A stretch of 64,000 nucleotides of DNA, from positions 1,054,001 through 1,118,000 of the forward strand of contig MCGE01000005.1 of NCBI GenBank assembly GCA_002105175.1, given 5' to 3'. The notes below the pieces were generated by a model, which worked only from the letters and a program-made list of their open reading frames with translations, had not been told where the DNA came from and searched no databases. Source of the DNA: Absidia repens. Lineage: Eukaryota; Mucoromycota; Mucoromycetes; Mucorales; Cunninghamellaceae. The position numbers and the translations under genes are program-made. Positions 1 to 14,080 of the stretch are shown one piece after another (positions within the stretch are counted from its first letter, which is position 1; the number at the start of each line of letters is the position of its first letter).

Positions 1-77
1 AATGCAAACGTGAGTGTGTATAAATCGGTACTAACCCACTTCAGGTCAAGGATTTTTTTATATATATATTTATATAC

Positions 78-2037
78 CTGCACTGGAATGTCACGTCGAC
101 GAGCAATTTCTCGTAAAATCAAACCAGTTTCAGCAGTCGTAGCATATCTCTACAGAAAATAAAATAAACATGAAATTGACTCGATTGATTATATTGTATG
201 GCGTACCTGATTCGCATTGATCTTGATAACAGTTCCGCCGTGCATTGCAGGACAATGATTTTCCTCGTATTTTTCCCTATTGTACACAAAAAAATAAAAA
301 TACTCAAGTTTATCAACATACTCTTTGATTCACCGATATCCATTGATATATTATATTCTTACGTATAGTTGGGGTGTACAGCATGAGCCATATCAGCACT
401 GATCAACATACTTTTGCGTAAAGCTTGTTCAAATAACCCTTTGAGATTTTGCTGTCGTGGTTGACGTGGTCGAGGGAATGGCCAGCAGGAGGAGGGAGAA
501 AAGGAAGAATCCACGGAGTGACGATGTTGAGGATAAGAATGTGAGTAATCCGTTTTGTTTTTCTTTTGAAACCATGATCTTGACGGTACCTTGTCCACAA
601 ATGTCGTCCCGACGAGTCGCTCCAATACGGACGGCAACAAATTTGAATTGGCACCTTGCGCTGTAGTACTTCCCACTTCTTCATTATCGAATAAGGAGAT
701 CAGACGAATGTTACTTTCATTGTCAACATTGTCGCATGTGTTGATAAGTGACTAGACAAAAAGGTTGCTTCAGCGTCAGTGTTTTGCCCTTTTTTTTTCT
801 GCTCTTTTTTTTTACCATTAATGAGCAGTATGACATGCCAAGGTTGTCTAATCGTGAGCCGAAGACGAATTCATCATATACACCTCCAATGGTGGCGGGT
901 TGAATATCATAAAGACATAGTTCAAAATCATGTATTTGGTGAGCTAAAAGAAAATCAATATATTAAACATCATCGGTCCATAAAGTTCCCTTAATCCCAA
1001 CACATATTTCCTTACCTTCCACTTTCAACTCATTGGCGAGTAAGTTGATCAAAGCAGGATGATGCTTTTGCTCTTGACCGGATGGCGCACCTTTTGTATT
1101 CATTGCGTTGAGTGATCTGTTTTCATTTTTTCCATTCAATAAAAAAAAAAAAAAGAGACGTATCATCCTAGTGAGTCAAAATCACCTTGATCGTTCGCTT
1201 CTGAGTTCTACCTTATGAAACACTTACGCCTTCGCTGTAGTTGCTAGAATCGGCAAAAGATGAGTTTCTTGGTTGAATTCAAATTTTGTCCCTGGAGAGT
1301 GATCCAAGTGAATAGCCAACGTAGGAACATTCAAGACAGGCCTACAAAAACAATACGCAGTGTTTGTATCAAGGCGTTGTTTGCTGATGTTTGCTGATGT
1401 TTTATTGTTTACCTGTTGATTCGCACCAGAGTATGTCGAAAAGTTCCATCGTTTTGATGCACCATCACGCGACCGGCAAGACCAAGGTTCCGATCAAACC
1501 ACGTGTGCCTGGGAAAAGGAAAAGAGATTGAATATGTTTGCCGTGCCTTGATACATATGCTCTAGCTTACCAAATCCCACCTCCATAGAGTTGAACGCCT
1601 ACTTCTAAGAATCCGGCACTTTCTTTCTTAGACACTGGTTTGACCTAATATGTGTGTATATACCGGTTAGTAAATGAATGAATGGATATGAGTGCCTATT
1701 TCTTCGTACTTACTTTTAAACACGGTGAGTCAGTGTGAGCACCCACGATAGTAAAGCCATTGCCTGGTTTGTATTGCCCACCCACCACAAACGCCACCAC
1801 AGAAGAGCCGTTTCTTGTAAAATAGTATTTGCCTTTTCGTTCTAGTTGCCATTCAGAGCGTTCGCTGAGTTTTTGGAATCCTGCTTGTTCTAGCTGTCGT
1901 GTTGCTTCATGAACCGCATGGAACGGTGAAGGCGAGGCATTAATAAAATCCACAAAGGAGCTAGCCTCTTTCGGTGGAGATACAGGAGAGGAAGTATGGG
2001 ATGGATTTGCGAGTGTTGAAAAGGAAGATATTGACAT
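78..2037 (-). CDS. DNPEP: Aspartyl aminopeptidase, peptidase family M18 (3' part outside window)
   Basis: M18 zinc aminopeptidase, which removes N-terminal Asp/Glu from peptides; yeast Ape4 is the counterpart. Exons that keep frame: 2037-1714, 1644-1571, 1508-1413, 1341-1228, 1116-1016, 943-816, 751-590, 451-363, 276-207 and 149-78. The last donor (GTATAT) leads left, so the C-terminal exon (usual RNDSxCGSTIGP region) is missing from the window. Visible family blocks in order: SPFHAVHE near the N-terminus, GAHTDSPCLK (metal-binding His/Asp), SRLDNL, DNEEVGS (catalytic/metal Glu), SADMAHAVHPNY and KINANQRYAT. The intron at 589-452 has no stop and would otherwise be read through; I splice it out because the product then matches the usual spacing between LERL and SADMAH. 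Start at 2037 was chosen because the upstream in-frame ATG (2151) would add an F-rich stretch encoded by a poly-A/T tract. No mitochondrial signal is obvious. Confidence 0.93.
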
Positions 2038-2427
2038 AGGAGAAAAAAAAACGGTGGCGAGGAAAAAAAAAAAAAAGAAAGAGCGACAAGGAAGTAAAAT
2101 AGATAACAAAATATAATTGAAATGGCCCACAAAACACCAAAACCCCGACATCTTCTTTATGAACCCGCAGTAACAAACTCCACATCATTATCAGCACATT
2201 GGTAACGACTCTAAATCAACTCATAAACCCCACATCATTTATTAAATTATAAAATCAAATAAACTCAAAACTAACGAATACATAAATAAATTGGAAGAGT
2301 GGCAAATAAACACAACAACTACTACTACTACTAAGATTAATACTAATAACAAGATGGCATATTCGAATGTATTGGATTTCGGTGAATTCGTCAAAGTTGA
2401 GATAAAAAACTAAATGGGAAGGGTGCT
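2038..2427. other. Intergenic, 5' of the aminopeptidase and 3' of the BCL7-like gene
   Basis: AT-rich spacer with short A-tracts and an ACTACT microsatellite near 2320. It should hold the aminopeptidase promoter and the 3' UTR of the BCL7-like gene. I see no coding signal. Confidence 0.5.
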
Positions 2428-3954
2428 TTATTGTAGTGGTTCGTCGTTCGCTTGAGGATCTGTTGGAGTCATATCCATCTCAGTATCGTTTTCGGTCACG
2501 ACATTGACGTTCCGCTGCATGGGCAGGTCAGAGGGCGTATCAGTATCGAACGGCGTATCCACTCCAGGCGTGTTTGTTGAAGAGACAACGTCAGGTGTTT
2601 TGACAGGTGCATCCAGTAAACGGTCGTTTATGTCAATCGTTCCTTTATGTTGCTCGACTGAGTTTTGAGGTTGTTGCCCTGGCGTAAGTAGAGATTGCTC
2701 ATTTTCGATGGACGTTGAAGTTGTGGCTGTAGGCGAAGAGGAAGACTGAGTAGTGACGTTAGGCGAAGTGCTATTATCGACGTTACCGGTAATGTTTTCA
2801 TCTGAAGCGACCGTAGTAGGAGTAAGTTTTGGTGATGCTGCAGCGATTCTTGTTTCCATTTCAGCAGCAGATGCCGTAGGTAAAGTTGCACCGGCTGCCA
2901 TAGTCGTTTCTATGTTGCTGATATCGGATTCATTAAGCTCAGCTGTCGTCGTATCGTTAATGTTGTTGTTTGCTGTATCAGTAAAAGGATCGTCTGCCAT
3001 GGTAGTTGCGATGGGGAAGTCGCCAGTTTCTTTTGGTGTTCCTTCAGCAGATGTCTGTTCCGATTGACTGTGAGTTCCCAAGATATTGTCATCAGTGAGT
3101 CGTGGATGGATATGAGGTGCAAAAGCAGGGTGTCGAGACGCATCGTTCAAATCGTCGGTGTTGCTTTCCTTATCATCGTCGTTATCTGCCATAAGTTGAT
3201 CAGGATCGACGTCTGGGACATCCGATAGTTTTGGCGTGTGCGTTCGTTCCTCGTCAGCGATTGTTGAAGAGACTTGTTTGTTTGGGGGAGAAGAGCGCGC
3301 TGTAAATAATCCAGAGTTTTGCAGTCCAGAAGTATTGTCGTCCGTGTTCACGATTGCAGAATCATCTTTTGTCCCGTTCAGTGGCACCGATTTTGTTGTA
3401 GTTGCTAAATCCTCTTCCTGCTGTTTTGTCATAGGTGTATTGTCATGGCTAGTGGCAAGTGGCGTATCCTATCCATGTCATTTGTGATTGAGAATTATAA
3501 TACTTCTGTCAGTAACCATAGTGATATAGTATCTTGCTTTCATCCACATTACCTTATCAGCTTCGGTCATAACTTGATCTTTGTCCTCCTCATCTTCCTC
3601 GTCATCTTCCTCATCTTCAAAGACAATGGTTCTATCAGCTACGCGTTCCAAAACCAGAAAAAAAAAACAATATCAAGTTGGTTCAATATTCAGTCATGTT
3701 TATCCTTACATATATATAAGCGGTACTTACATTTGACCCATTTATGTATATGATGGCTTTTTGATCGAGTGCTTGGAGCCCACTTCTTTTCCCTAAGTCA
3801 AAGAGTAAAAGAAAGGATTCAATTTCTATTCTACCCTATCAGCAGAATTCTTAGCTACTTACCAAGATTGAACTGGCTGTGATAAAATTCGTAAGAGCCT
3901 ATCGTTTTCCGATGAATTGTATTTTCGTTCTCGGTATCGACTGTTGACAGACAT
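2428..3954 (-). CDS. BCL7-like N-terminal domain protein with long acidic Ser/Thr-rich tail
   Basis: Four exons, 3954-3863, 3792-3731, 3638-3553 and 3468-2428, give 426 aa in continuous frame. After splicing, residues about 1-56 read SV..R.R.. followed by SWEKKWAP and IHKWVK, then an acidic run. This is the order of the animal BCL7 N-terminal domain (SVRAETRSR..., WEKKW, KWVPV), the small accessory subunit of SWI/SNF (BAF) remodellers. The WEKKW motif appears only when exons 1 and 2 are joined in phase 2, which supports the model. The remaining 340 residues are disordered: rich in Asp, Thr, Ser and Asn, with no recognisable domain. Function inferred: chromatin-remodelling accessory factor in the nucleus. 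The similarity is short, so the family call is moderate; the coding nature of the last exon is more certain. Confidence 0.68.
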
Positions 3955-4280
3955 GATATTCTTTTATTATCATAGAGAAACAAAAAAGTTCCAAAACAAC
4001 AAAATTTCCCTTTTTTTTTTGAAGACTTGCGGGGTTTAAACATATGTAAGTGGTGGTTGGTGTATGCTGTTTGAATAAATAATAAATCACAAAAGGACAA
4101 AAATATGACGTTGTGACAGAAGATTTCGTTTTTTATTAAAATAAATGAGATGGGGAGGGGAGAATTATACGCTAATAAAGGGAGGGAAGGATGATTGCAA
4201 CAATAGATGGAGAGAGAGCTAAATTATAATACATTGGATAGAATATGAAATGATAATAATAATGATATTGGGGATAGTGA
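3955..4280. other. Intergenic between BCL7-like and HAD phosphatase genes
   Basis: Short AT-rich spacer with a poly-T run near 4010 and the likely promoter of the leftward BCL7-like gene. No supported ORF. Confidence 0.4.
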
Positions 4281-5288
4281 TTATGCTAGTATGCCACTTT
4301 CGGCAATAGTATTCCAATCATCTACTCTATAAATCACTTTGCTTGTCGATCTTTGATTTGTTGTTATCGTCTTCAGGGGGTCCAATCCATCCTTGACAGT
4401 GATCTCGGCTTGTCGTAAAGTTTCCAAAAGTCGAGAATTATTTCCTATGATTATTCCAATATCGCATTCCACTTGATTGAGTAACATTAAGAAAGTGAGT
4501 TAATCTAAAAACAATGACTACGGGTTGTTTCCTTTCTTACCGAGTGGCAGCAAATCCCCAGCAGAGTCACCTATGTAAATACTGCTTGGTGTAGGCCTAT
4601 CATGCGGCAGTTTCTTCTGATTGTGTTTTTGAAGAATGGATTGGATATATCTTGATTTGTCCGAGGTATTGAGAATAGAGGGCTGTATAAATCCTGTTGA
4701 TTTCTGAGTTGTGGGATCGTAAGTCAAGTCGTTGCAAAGTAGGTGATCATCGTCTAACACATAGTCACGGTAGCAAGGTGTTTGACTGTCGGCAGTTTCG
4801 CGTCCTGAAAGTAAGGCCCCGCGTATCCAATCTTTACACCAGTTGAGAGAGACAATGTATAAGCGATCAGGCGCCACTTGATTCAATAGAGTTGACTGAG
4901 CAGAAGGTCGCAATGGTACCCGAGCCGCCCCTTCCTGCTGCCATTGTTGACGCGTAAATCCACCAAGAACACCTGAGGCAGATATTCGATCCAAAGACGC
5001 CTTTTCAACGCTACGGAAACTGTCAATGGAGGCCACATGTTGTTGCAGTATAGTCATCGAGGCAAAATGAGAGGATGGTAGTTGCTCTTGTCGTTGTTTT
5101 TCGCGGTTGTAATCTTCCAAATAGCTCTCCACAAAATAGGACCAAGGAATGCTAGAGCCTTGAGCTTCTACACCAGTTTGCCCAAGTAGTCCAATTGTAT
5201 CCTTGACAGTAACAGTTTCGTCGAAATCAACAAAGACAAGTGGTTTGATTGCGGTTTTCATTCTTCTTGATAAACGCGAGAGCATCAA
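4281..5288 (-). CDS. HAD-superfamily phosphatase
   Basis: Two exons, 5288-4541 and 4471-4281, give 312 aa. The protein opens with LVFVDFDETVTVKDT, the HAD motif I (DxDxT-type; nucleophile Asp and acid/base Asp). It has a VSLNWCKDWI segment consistent with motif II and YIGDSAGDLLPL followed by VECDIGIIIG as motif IV. The intron acceptor CAATCAAG was chosen because it restores the usual 'GDSxxDLxxLxxxDIGIxxG' spacing; the nearer TTTTTAG acceptor gives an immediate stop. It belongs to the soluble, uncharacterised fungal HAD phosphatase group with a large cap insertion (residues about 30-130). Substrate is unknown; phosphomonoester hydrolysis is the expected chemistry. A second in-frame ATG lies ten codons in (MKTAIKPLVFVDFDE) and could be the real start. 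Confidence 0.82.
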
Positions 5289-6702
5289 GTTTTCGTGAGG
5301 GGTTAAAAAAATATATACATATGTATTTATAAAAAAAAATCACAAAAAAAATCCAATCTTTATACCGTATTTCAAAACCCGCTACCCATTGGCACCAAAA
5401 AATTCAATTGGACGAAAGCTTCCAGAATCAACACCAAATCCATTTTCGCCCTGTATAATTATTTTCCACTGCTAAAACGAAATATAGTCTATTGTATCCA
5501 TAATTTTCAACCACGATGAAGACTCTTCACTACAATATGTTTTTTATTGGTTAGACTTCCACCTAAATGTACTGATTTTCCTCCTGGGTGCATGTTTTTT
5601 TATTTTGTTTTTTTGGCACAGACTTTATTATAATCTGTATCGCCACTGTGGGTATCCAAATAATGAATAAAGATGTAATCGAGGGGGGGGGGACCAGGGA
5701 CCATGCAAATATATTTGGTACAAAGTAGGTACAATAATAATTAAGGATATATTATAGATACAATTAAGACACACCTGCCATACAAAATTGTGAACGCCAG
5801 TAAAATTAAAGTCAAACGAGAAAAGTATGGAGAGGTTCTAGTTGTTCACCTTGTAACGTGCTTACTGCCAATAGTTCATTTGCTATGAAACTGTGCAAGG
5901 CAGTATCTCGAAGAAAATTCATGCGACAATATTTTTTGCAAAGATTGCGTTTCTAGATATCTCAGTGCGGGAGAAATTATAATACCATGAGGACGTAAAA
6001 GGGAAACAGTATAGAATTACCATCTTGTATCACCATCATTGTTGATTTCGATAAACTTAAAAAAACCCCTATGTATCATACCCCTTCTCATAGACCAACA
6101 ACTCTTATTATCACACGTTCAAAAACCCCATAATCCCGTAATTTCCAGGTCCCTAGATTTGTACAGTACTAGCATACCCTTTTATCACATACTTATTGTC
6201 GCCATCATCAGAATTCCGAGACTCAGGTTCACATTTCACCATGATTCACAATAACGATCAGCAACCACCACTAATCATAATTTACAAATACAAACTGCTA
6301 TATATCTCACTATATATTTCCTTAAAATTCAATATTTGTCGAAAACATGGTAAAATCATAATAGTCAAAAAAAAAAAAAAAAAAAAAAAAAACTTTGAAC
6401 AATAAACACATGTTCAATATAGAATATAAAATGAATCTGCAAAAGAATTTCCTTTTATTCACTTTGATCCCGATGACCCCGATAAAACTGGGGTAACCAA
6501 AAAAAAAAAAAAAAAAAAAAAAGGTGTGTATAACAAAGGAGAGAATGCGTGCGTCGGTGAGATATATATAAAAAAAATGGTGTGGGGAGGATGCTGATGA
6601 ATGAAGGAAGGGGGAAGGGAGAACGAGGGATAAAAGAATCAAGGAGAATAGAATAGTAAGTAGGAAGTAAACTAGTGGGGAAGGAGGAGCCGGAAGAGGA
6701 AA
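5289..6702. other. Gene-free spacer of 1.4 kb
   Basis: AT-rich DNA between the starts/ends of two leftward genes. It holds a G9 run near 5686, two long poly-A tracts (6367-6392 and 6499-6522) and the 3' UTR of the C2H2 gene. Small ORFs here are low complexity and unsupported. Confidence 0.5.
6367..6392. repeat. Poly-A tract, 26 nt
   Basis: Uninterrupted A run seen directly in the plus strand; no coding context. A second run of 24 A lies at 6499-6522. Confidence 0.95.
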
Positions 6703-8000
<1,298 letters not shown>

Positions 8001-9512
8001 TGAGGTAAAAAGGGAAGAATGGATTTGATAGTGGGGGGGGACAAAAGATAAAAAGAGAGTGAAGGGAAACTATACTTTCTTATCAAGACAAGAAAATAAA
8101 GAGTAAAGGGTGAGAGTAAGAGTAGAATGTGATGTATACAATAAAGAGGTGGAATGTACTAAAGATAGGTTATTTCTAGCAAGCCAAAATATAAAACTAT
8201 CAAAACAGGAGGATATATTCAAAGAAACAGCAAGCCGTTTAAATGAGGTGGAAAAGAAAAATACAAAAAAAAATGTAAAAGTGTAGAAGGGATAGAAACA
8301 GAGCGGGATCTTACAAAGATCAACCAAAATGATTCTTAAAGAGGTATGGGAGAGGATCAGGAGGGGAAGAGAGGAAGAGAGGAAGAAGAGAAGAAAAGAG
8401 AAAGGAGGATGAAAAATTAGAAAATATAACGAATTCTAAACACCGCCGCTACCGTTTCAAGGCCGTTAATGCCATTGGTGAAAAAAAAATTAAGGAGCCC
8501 TCGATATACAAAAGGCCCATTTTGTATCACGATAAACACGAGGCGTGTATCTTACTTTATAAGTCTCTTTAAAATGCATTCATTGAAATTAAGCGCAATT
8601 ATGATAACTGGCTACATACTTGTCAGAACATACTAGAATCAAACTTCATCATTCAGTGTAAACCAACAACAACAACAAAAAGGAAAACTATGTGGTGAAA
8701 TCACACAACACGCATCGATTATCGTACAAGGCACAGTGCTTCAGCGGGCATTAAATGTAATTATTGAAGAATCGCGCGAACAAGGGATAATAAAACTCTG
8801 TTTTTTGTTTTTCAAAAATGTAAGTTTCGGGAGAAGTTAGGAGAGTGTATCGATACAATGATGTTGATAGGTATGGCAGATATAGCAACTATTATCCACA
8901 TTCTTATTTTAAGCATTGTGAGCTTGATTGATTATATGGCTGGTATCATCATCATCATACTGTATGTACATAGTATGTACTTGTATCAGAATGAAAGGAG
9001 TCTGAAAAGGTGATTTCATGAAAAGCGTGCTCAAATAGGGCCAAGACAGCTTCCGACCCCACCAGCAATTGATAATTTAAAAATAGAAAGCTAAATATAT
9101 TGAAACGGGCTATTTTAATATGGTAAGCTTTTTGCATGCAAGATCAAAAGATCTCAATAAGTCTGGATTTCAGTGCCAAACAAGACACACATATGCAATT
9201 TACAACTTTTAAGCGGACTGCTACTTTATTTTTTTATGTTTTAACGAAGATAATGGAAGGGGGAAACATAAATAATAAATTATATTAGCAGTCGTTGGCC
9301 AATTTACGTTTCTGCAGCAATTGCGGTGTTTTAATATCATTAAAGAAGTTCACAAAAATAAATTTCTCTGTCTTTTTTTTCATTTTATAAAATTAATTTT
9401 TTTTTTTTTTACTGCCGCGATCCATCGTCATCAATTTCCAACACCTCCAGCACAACAACAACAGCAACAAGGAACGCTCAAGATCAACAAAAGAAAAAAA
9501 GGAAACGAGCGA
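8001..9512. other. Divergent upstream region between C2H2 gene and ZDS gene
   Basis: 1.5 kb non-coding stretch. It includes a purine-rich strand (GGAAGAG repeats, 8340-8415) next to the C2H2 gene and otherwise AT-rich sequence. Both flanking genes are transcribed away from it, so it should hold both promoters. No ORF with domain support was seen. Confidence 0.5.
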
Positions 9513-12178
9513 ATGTGTGATCATAATGGTGCCCCCTTTGCAACAACTGGACTAGCTCTCACTCCTGAAACAAACCAACGTCTCTCACTCACTGAAGCCA
9601 TTAATGTATCGACACCTGATTCTTCTCACTTGTTTTGGTAAGTAAATTTCTAAATAATGTATGTGTATGTCAGTATATCTTATACACACTATCTTTTTTT
9701 TTATGGGATGACGGGAGGATAGGGTTCCAGCTTCGCACCATCCAGAGATTGCACCAACCGAATTTGAAAAGCATGTTCAGGCCCTCCGCACAAATATAAT
9801 TGACGATGACAAGGTTCGACGGAGAAGATCAGCTTTATCAGTCTCCTTTACTGCTGTAGATAATGGAATACAGGACGACGTTGACATATATCAACTATCC
9901 TCTGACAAATCTGATCATGGAGTGGACAATTATCAAACTGACAGGTGCACTGACGATAATGACAAACATCCAGCAAAAGATATTGACCAGCAAGAAGACC
10001 AACTGCAACATATATTTGATGACGAATATCAACAAAAGCAAACATGTAGCTCCATAATGCAATCCAATCCACTGCATTCTTTGACGAAAAATGATGCCGA
10101 CCTTCAACAGACAATGGGAACAGCATCAGCTACCATCAATGAACCGAATGAAATTGATGGAGAGGACAATCCAAACTTTGATCAGCACAGCAAGCTTGAA
10201 ACGAAGGCCCGGAAAGGAAGAATGCGACGCAGTATGAGCTTGCAGCAATTGCCTAGCAAATCAACAGGTAATTATATAACAAAAGATTAGTGATGAAAAG
10301 ATCAGGACAATATTTAACTGTCATCTATTTGCTTTATTAGACCCTGGAAATATCCCGGACTTCCATGTGTTTGACCGCAACTCAACTATTTTGGATCAGT
10401 CTCCTATTTTGATATCAAAAACAAATCGACCTTTATCTCGACGAGGTGCAAGAACGAAATTCCGGAAAACCTCCACTGTTTCTCCATCTTCATTGAAATC
10501 TACTGATGTCCCTATCCCTGAAAAAGAATGGCCGGTGGATGGTCATACTCGGCCTTCCTCCGCAATTACCGATACCAATAGCATGGACAATTTCGACAGT
10601 AACATTGACAACGCTGGAACTGCTCTCGAAAGTCAACAATGTCAATATTTGGACTTGCAACTCAACGAAGAGCCTGAAATGGACGTGGGTGTCACCTCAA
10701 CTTTTGCAACAGTAACCCCAATCCAACATCCAACAAGTAGTGACCAGCAGCAATTTAATGTCAGCACCAAGGCTTACACCAAAGTAGTTGATCCAATTGA
10801 ACCCTCATCTCCCATGCCCATTTCAGCAACGTCTTCAACAGTGGCCGACACAAATCATTATCTTCCACCAAGTGAATCGCCGATCATACTGCAACAATCG
10901 AAAGTCGAATCACCACCACGGGAGCGTAAATCATCTTGGTCATGGTCTTTTTGGACGGACGAAAAGAAGGCAAAAAGTGACAAGTCGCAGTCATCTACAG
11001 CACAGCCAACACCTCTTCAATCTCGTCAAGTAGACAGTGATATCGAAGACAAAGAGTCGGAAAACGCATCACCAATTACGACAACTCCATCAACTTCCAC
11101 CGGCAAACAGCGATTCGGGCTTTCATCTTTATTTTCTCGAAAATCGTCTACAACATCGTCATCCACTTCAAGCACATCAGACGCCAAAGCGAACTCGGAA
11201 AACGAAAAAATAGATAATTCAACATCAGTGCAGATGCCACCAAAAAACTTCCAGCTCAACAAAATGACCCACCAGCGACGATTGCCTATTCACACGGAGC
11301 GTGCTATTTACCGGTTATCTCATATGAAATTAGCAAACTCACGACGACCGTTACGCGATCAAGTAATTATTTCCAATTTTATGTTTTGGTATCTTACAAT
11401 TATCAACGCTCAGCAACAGCAACAAACCCAACTTTTATCAACACCATCTCAGCATGATAATAGCAATAGCAGCACCTCCACATCTACTCAACAAAATATG
11501 CCGCGGACACCACAGCAAATTATTACAGCATCAAGAAAGAAAAAGCGACCAATAAAAAAGAACCACCAGCAGAATAATTCGTCGGAAAAACATCAGCAAC
11601 AGAAGCATGGAGATACACCTACAACTACAAATCCAACATCATATCAGCAAAAGCGATCGTCGTCCTTGTCTACATCCTCACCACAGCCCCGGGAGAAAAC
11701 TATGCACCATTATATTGATAAATCTTCCAAGCAATCGTCAACAGGTTTCGTAGTCCCTGAAAATTATCTACGACCGGCAACACACAGTAGCGGTAACAAT
11801 ACCAAACAGCAACGGCAACACCCTGGTTGTGCGCGATCAAACAGTTGGAGCTCTGAAGATGAAGATGAAGATGAAGACGAAAGTGAAAGTGAAAGCGATG
11901 ACAGCGACGATGACGACAACGAAATAATTGGCTATGCAGGAAAAGGTCGTAATGGCAGGAATTCTGCATATACGACAAAATCGAACGGACAAAGTGCACG
12001 TCGTGGCGTACCACCAAGAAATGTGTCTCATGAAAATCAACAGAAAGGTATGCCAACATCCAATCAACACCTACAACAGCAAAATCATCATCATTATAAT
12101 CAGCGACAATTGCATCACCAGAAAAAGCCAAACCAACAACATCCACAACAGTATCTTATATCAGCATCAGCAACATAG
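9513..12178 (+). CDS. ZDS1: Zds1/Zds2 family protein (PP2A-Cdc55 regulator)
   Basis: Three exons, 9513-9637, 9723-10267 and 10341-12178, give 835 aa. Joining exons 1 and 2 creates HLFWVPASHHPEIAPTEF, the conserved N-terminal motif of Zds proteins. The second family mark is the Zds_C domain, residues about 530-575: LPIHTERAIYRLSHMKLA, NSRRPLRDQVIISNFMFWYL. In yeast, Zds1/Zds2 bind the Cdc55 B subunit of PP2A and control its localisation, mitotic entry/exit and stress output. Between and after these blocks the protein is disordered, with Ser/Thr/Gln-rich stretches, a basic KKKRPIKKN patch and a run of alternating Asp/Glu/Ser (about residues 725-745). I start at 9513; an in-frame ATG at 9321 would add an F-rich segment encoded by poly-T and is probably UTR. 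The sequence after the Zds_C block (about 260 aa) is a longer tail than I expect for the family. Confidence 0.9.
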
Positions 12179-13439
12179 TCCTCTCTCATCCCCGCCTTTT
12201 TTTTTTTTTTTTTTTTCTACTTGGTCGTCAACTTCGGCCTGAATTGATCTTCTTAGATAGTATCACCTAAATGCCCTTCTTCTTCTCCGTGGTTTTGCTC
12301 TTTGGTACCTTTTATATCTAGTTTACCTAAATTTATTATTATTATTACTATTATTATTATTATTATCGCACATTTGCAGAACCGTCCCCTTGTTGTTACA
12401 TTATTTAGTACACATTTCTTATTACCATTATTACTTTTTACCTCTTATCTTTTATTGATATTGATATTCGTCTTTTTGACCTAATAAACATTCTGTTGAC
12501 CCAAAGAACTTGTCTTTTTTAAAAAACATATCAAATTTGTATATTTTTCAGAGTGGGTTGTGATGGGCTGTACTGAGAAATAGGTGCTGGTTTGCTAGAG
12601 AAGCGGAAGGAAGGGCAGTTAGGTCATTGATTATCATACATGCTGTGCGTTGAGTATATCTTATTCGATTTGTTTCTGGTAATTGTTAGCTGGGTAATCA
12701 AACTAGAGAGTGTTGAAAAGTGAAGAGTACTGGTTGTGATACGTAAAATAAGAACATATTTGCTGGAAGTCATCAAATATATATTGTATGCTGTGTCTAG
12801 TTTACTATATCTTTATTAAATAATCATTTTCGAAAACTGTAAATCACGCGAATGAGTGTCAAATTAGGTAATTCCTTTTTTTTTTTAACCACCCATTACA
12901 GTCAGCGCTTTTTAAAGTACACCATAGCAAACATATGTTTAGCAGCGCATGCACGCATATATTTACTATACTATGACTGTCATTGCAAGCATCCCAACAA
13001 GAATTTATTGTAGTGCACAAGTAAAAATTGTTGCTCCGCGAAGTATAAAAATATTACCTGATCTATAAATTATTAACAGCACTCATTGAAAAAATAGACA
13101 GCAAAAAATATTTATTATATATATATATATATATAGAAATAAGGTAGTGTAAGATAAACCAAGTGGGTAAGCAATTCTAGGGTGAGCGACAAGCCGTTCT
13201 ATTGTGAAGGGGTGAACTATCCTAGTGTGTGGGGCAAACTATTTTTAAAGAGCACGGAGTGTGAAGACAGTGTGATAGTTGCCTCCGCTGTTGAGTTGAG
13301 TTGCGTGGGTTTCTGAAAATAAACAGACCCAACATACTGCCAATTGCTGTCATGAGAAGAGAGATCCGATTTAAATAGTGAAGGTCATGTTCAGGAGGAA
13401 GTCAGTTTATCAACTTTTAAAAGTTGCACACCCACTCAG
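12179..13439. other. 3' region of ZDS gene and gene-free spacer
   Basis: Starts with an 18-nt T tract and a TTA microsatellite (12335-12367) in the likely 3' UTR, with AATAAA near 12484. Further on there is a (TA)n run near 13109-13134. No coding sequence is supported. Confidence 0.5.
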
Positions 13440-14080
13440 AAGATATTTGAAATCCCGCACATCTGAATTTTATTCTCTCCCATTTTTTATTTTCGCTATT
13501 TTACTTTTCTTCTTTCTTTTTTTCTTCATTGTAGCGTTTTTGAGGTCATGGTGATCTTAGATTAGTGTCAGGACTAGTTTAGAAGGGTTTTGGGAACAGG
13601 GAATACAAGATGCATGGGGAAACCCTTTCATTTTGGATTTAAGATCTGAGGGCACCATTAGTTGGCTTTAGAGCCTTCGTTAGCTTAATTTAGTGTTAGT
13701 CTAGCCGTAGTTTGTCTTTAATGCTGTTCAATAAAGCCTGTCTCCTTTACCTGATTCAAAAAAAGTGCTAGTTGCCTCTCCCTTGTCTTGTACAAGAGAT
13801 CTCTGTTACCATTGCCCCGTTCAATTAGTGTTGATCGTTGTTGTGCTTCAATAAAAGATACCCTTTCATAGTCTATCTCGTGCCTTCCACATTGTATTAG
13901 TCCCCATTTTACAGTGATTTATTCACATTAATTTTGACCATTTTTCGAATTGCACATCAGTCTCCCTCGTACATTCTCCAATAGACCTTTCCTTGAATTT
14001 CCTTGTTAGTATAAGTCCCAGTATTTAGTTTTAGTATCTACCTATGCTTCAATAAAATATGCCATTTTACTTACCATACG
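13440..14080 (+). repeat. Dispersed repeat copy C
   Basis: One of six related non-coding blocks in this window. It begins with GATATTTGAAATCCCGCAC and carries the family core TAGATTAGTGTCAGGACTAG at 13558-13577. Next come ATGCATGGGGAAACCC and TTTCATTTTGGAT, then three TTCAATAAA-type blocks (near 13730, 13850 and 14047). No ORF. Boundaries are approximate; I set them by similarity to the other copies. Confidence 0.8.

Noticed and set aside
1890..2197. Alternative upstream start for the aminopeptidase (Phe-rich N-terminus)
   Set aside because: The F-run is encoded by an A/T tract in the leader; start at 2037 gives a normal family N-terminus.
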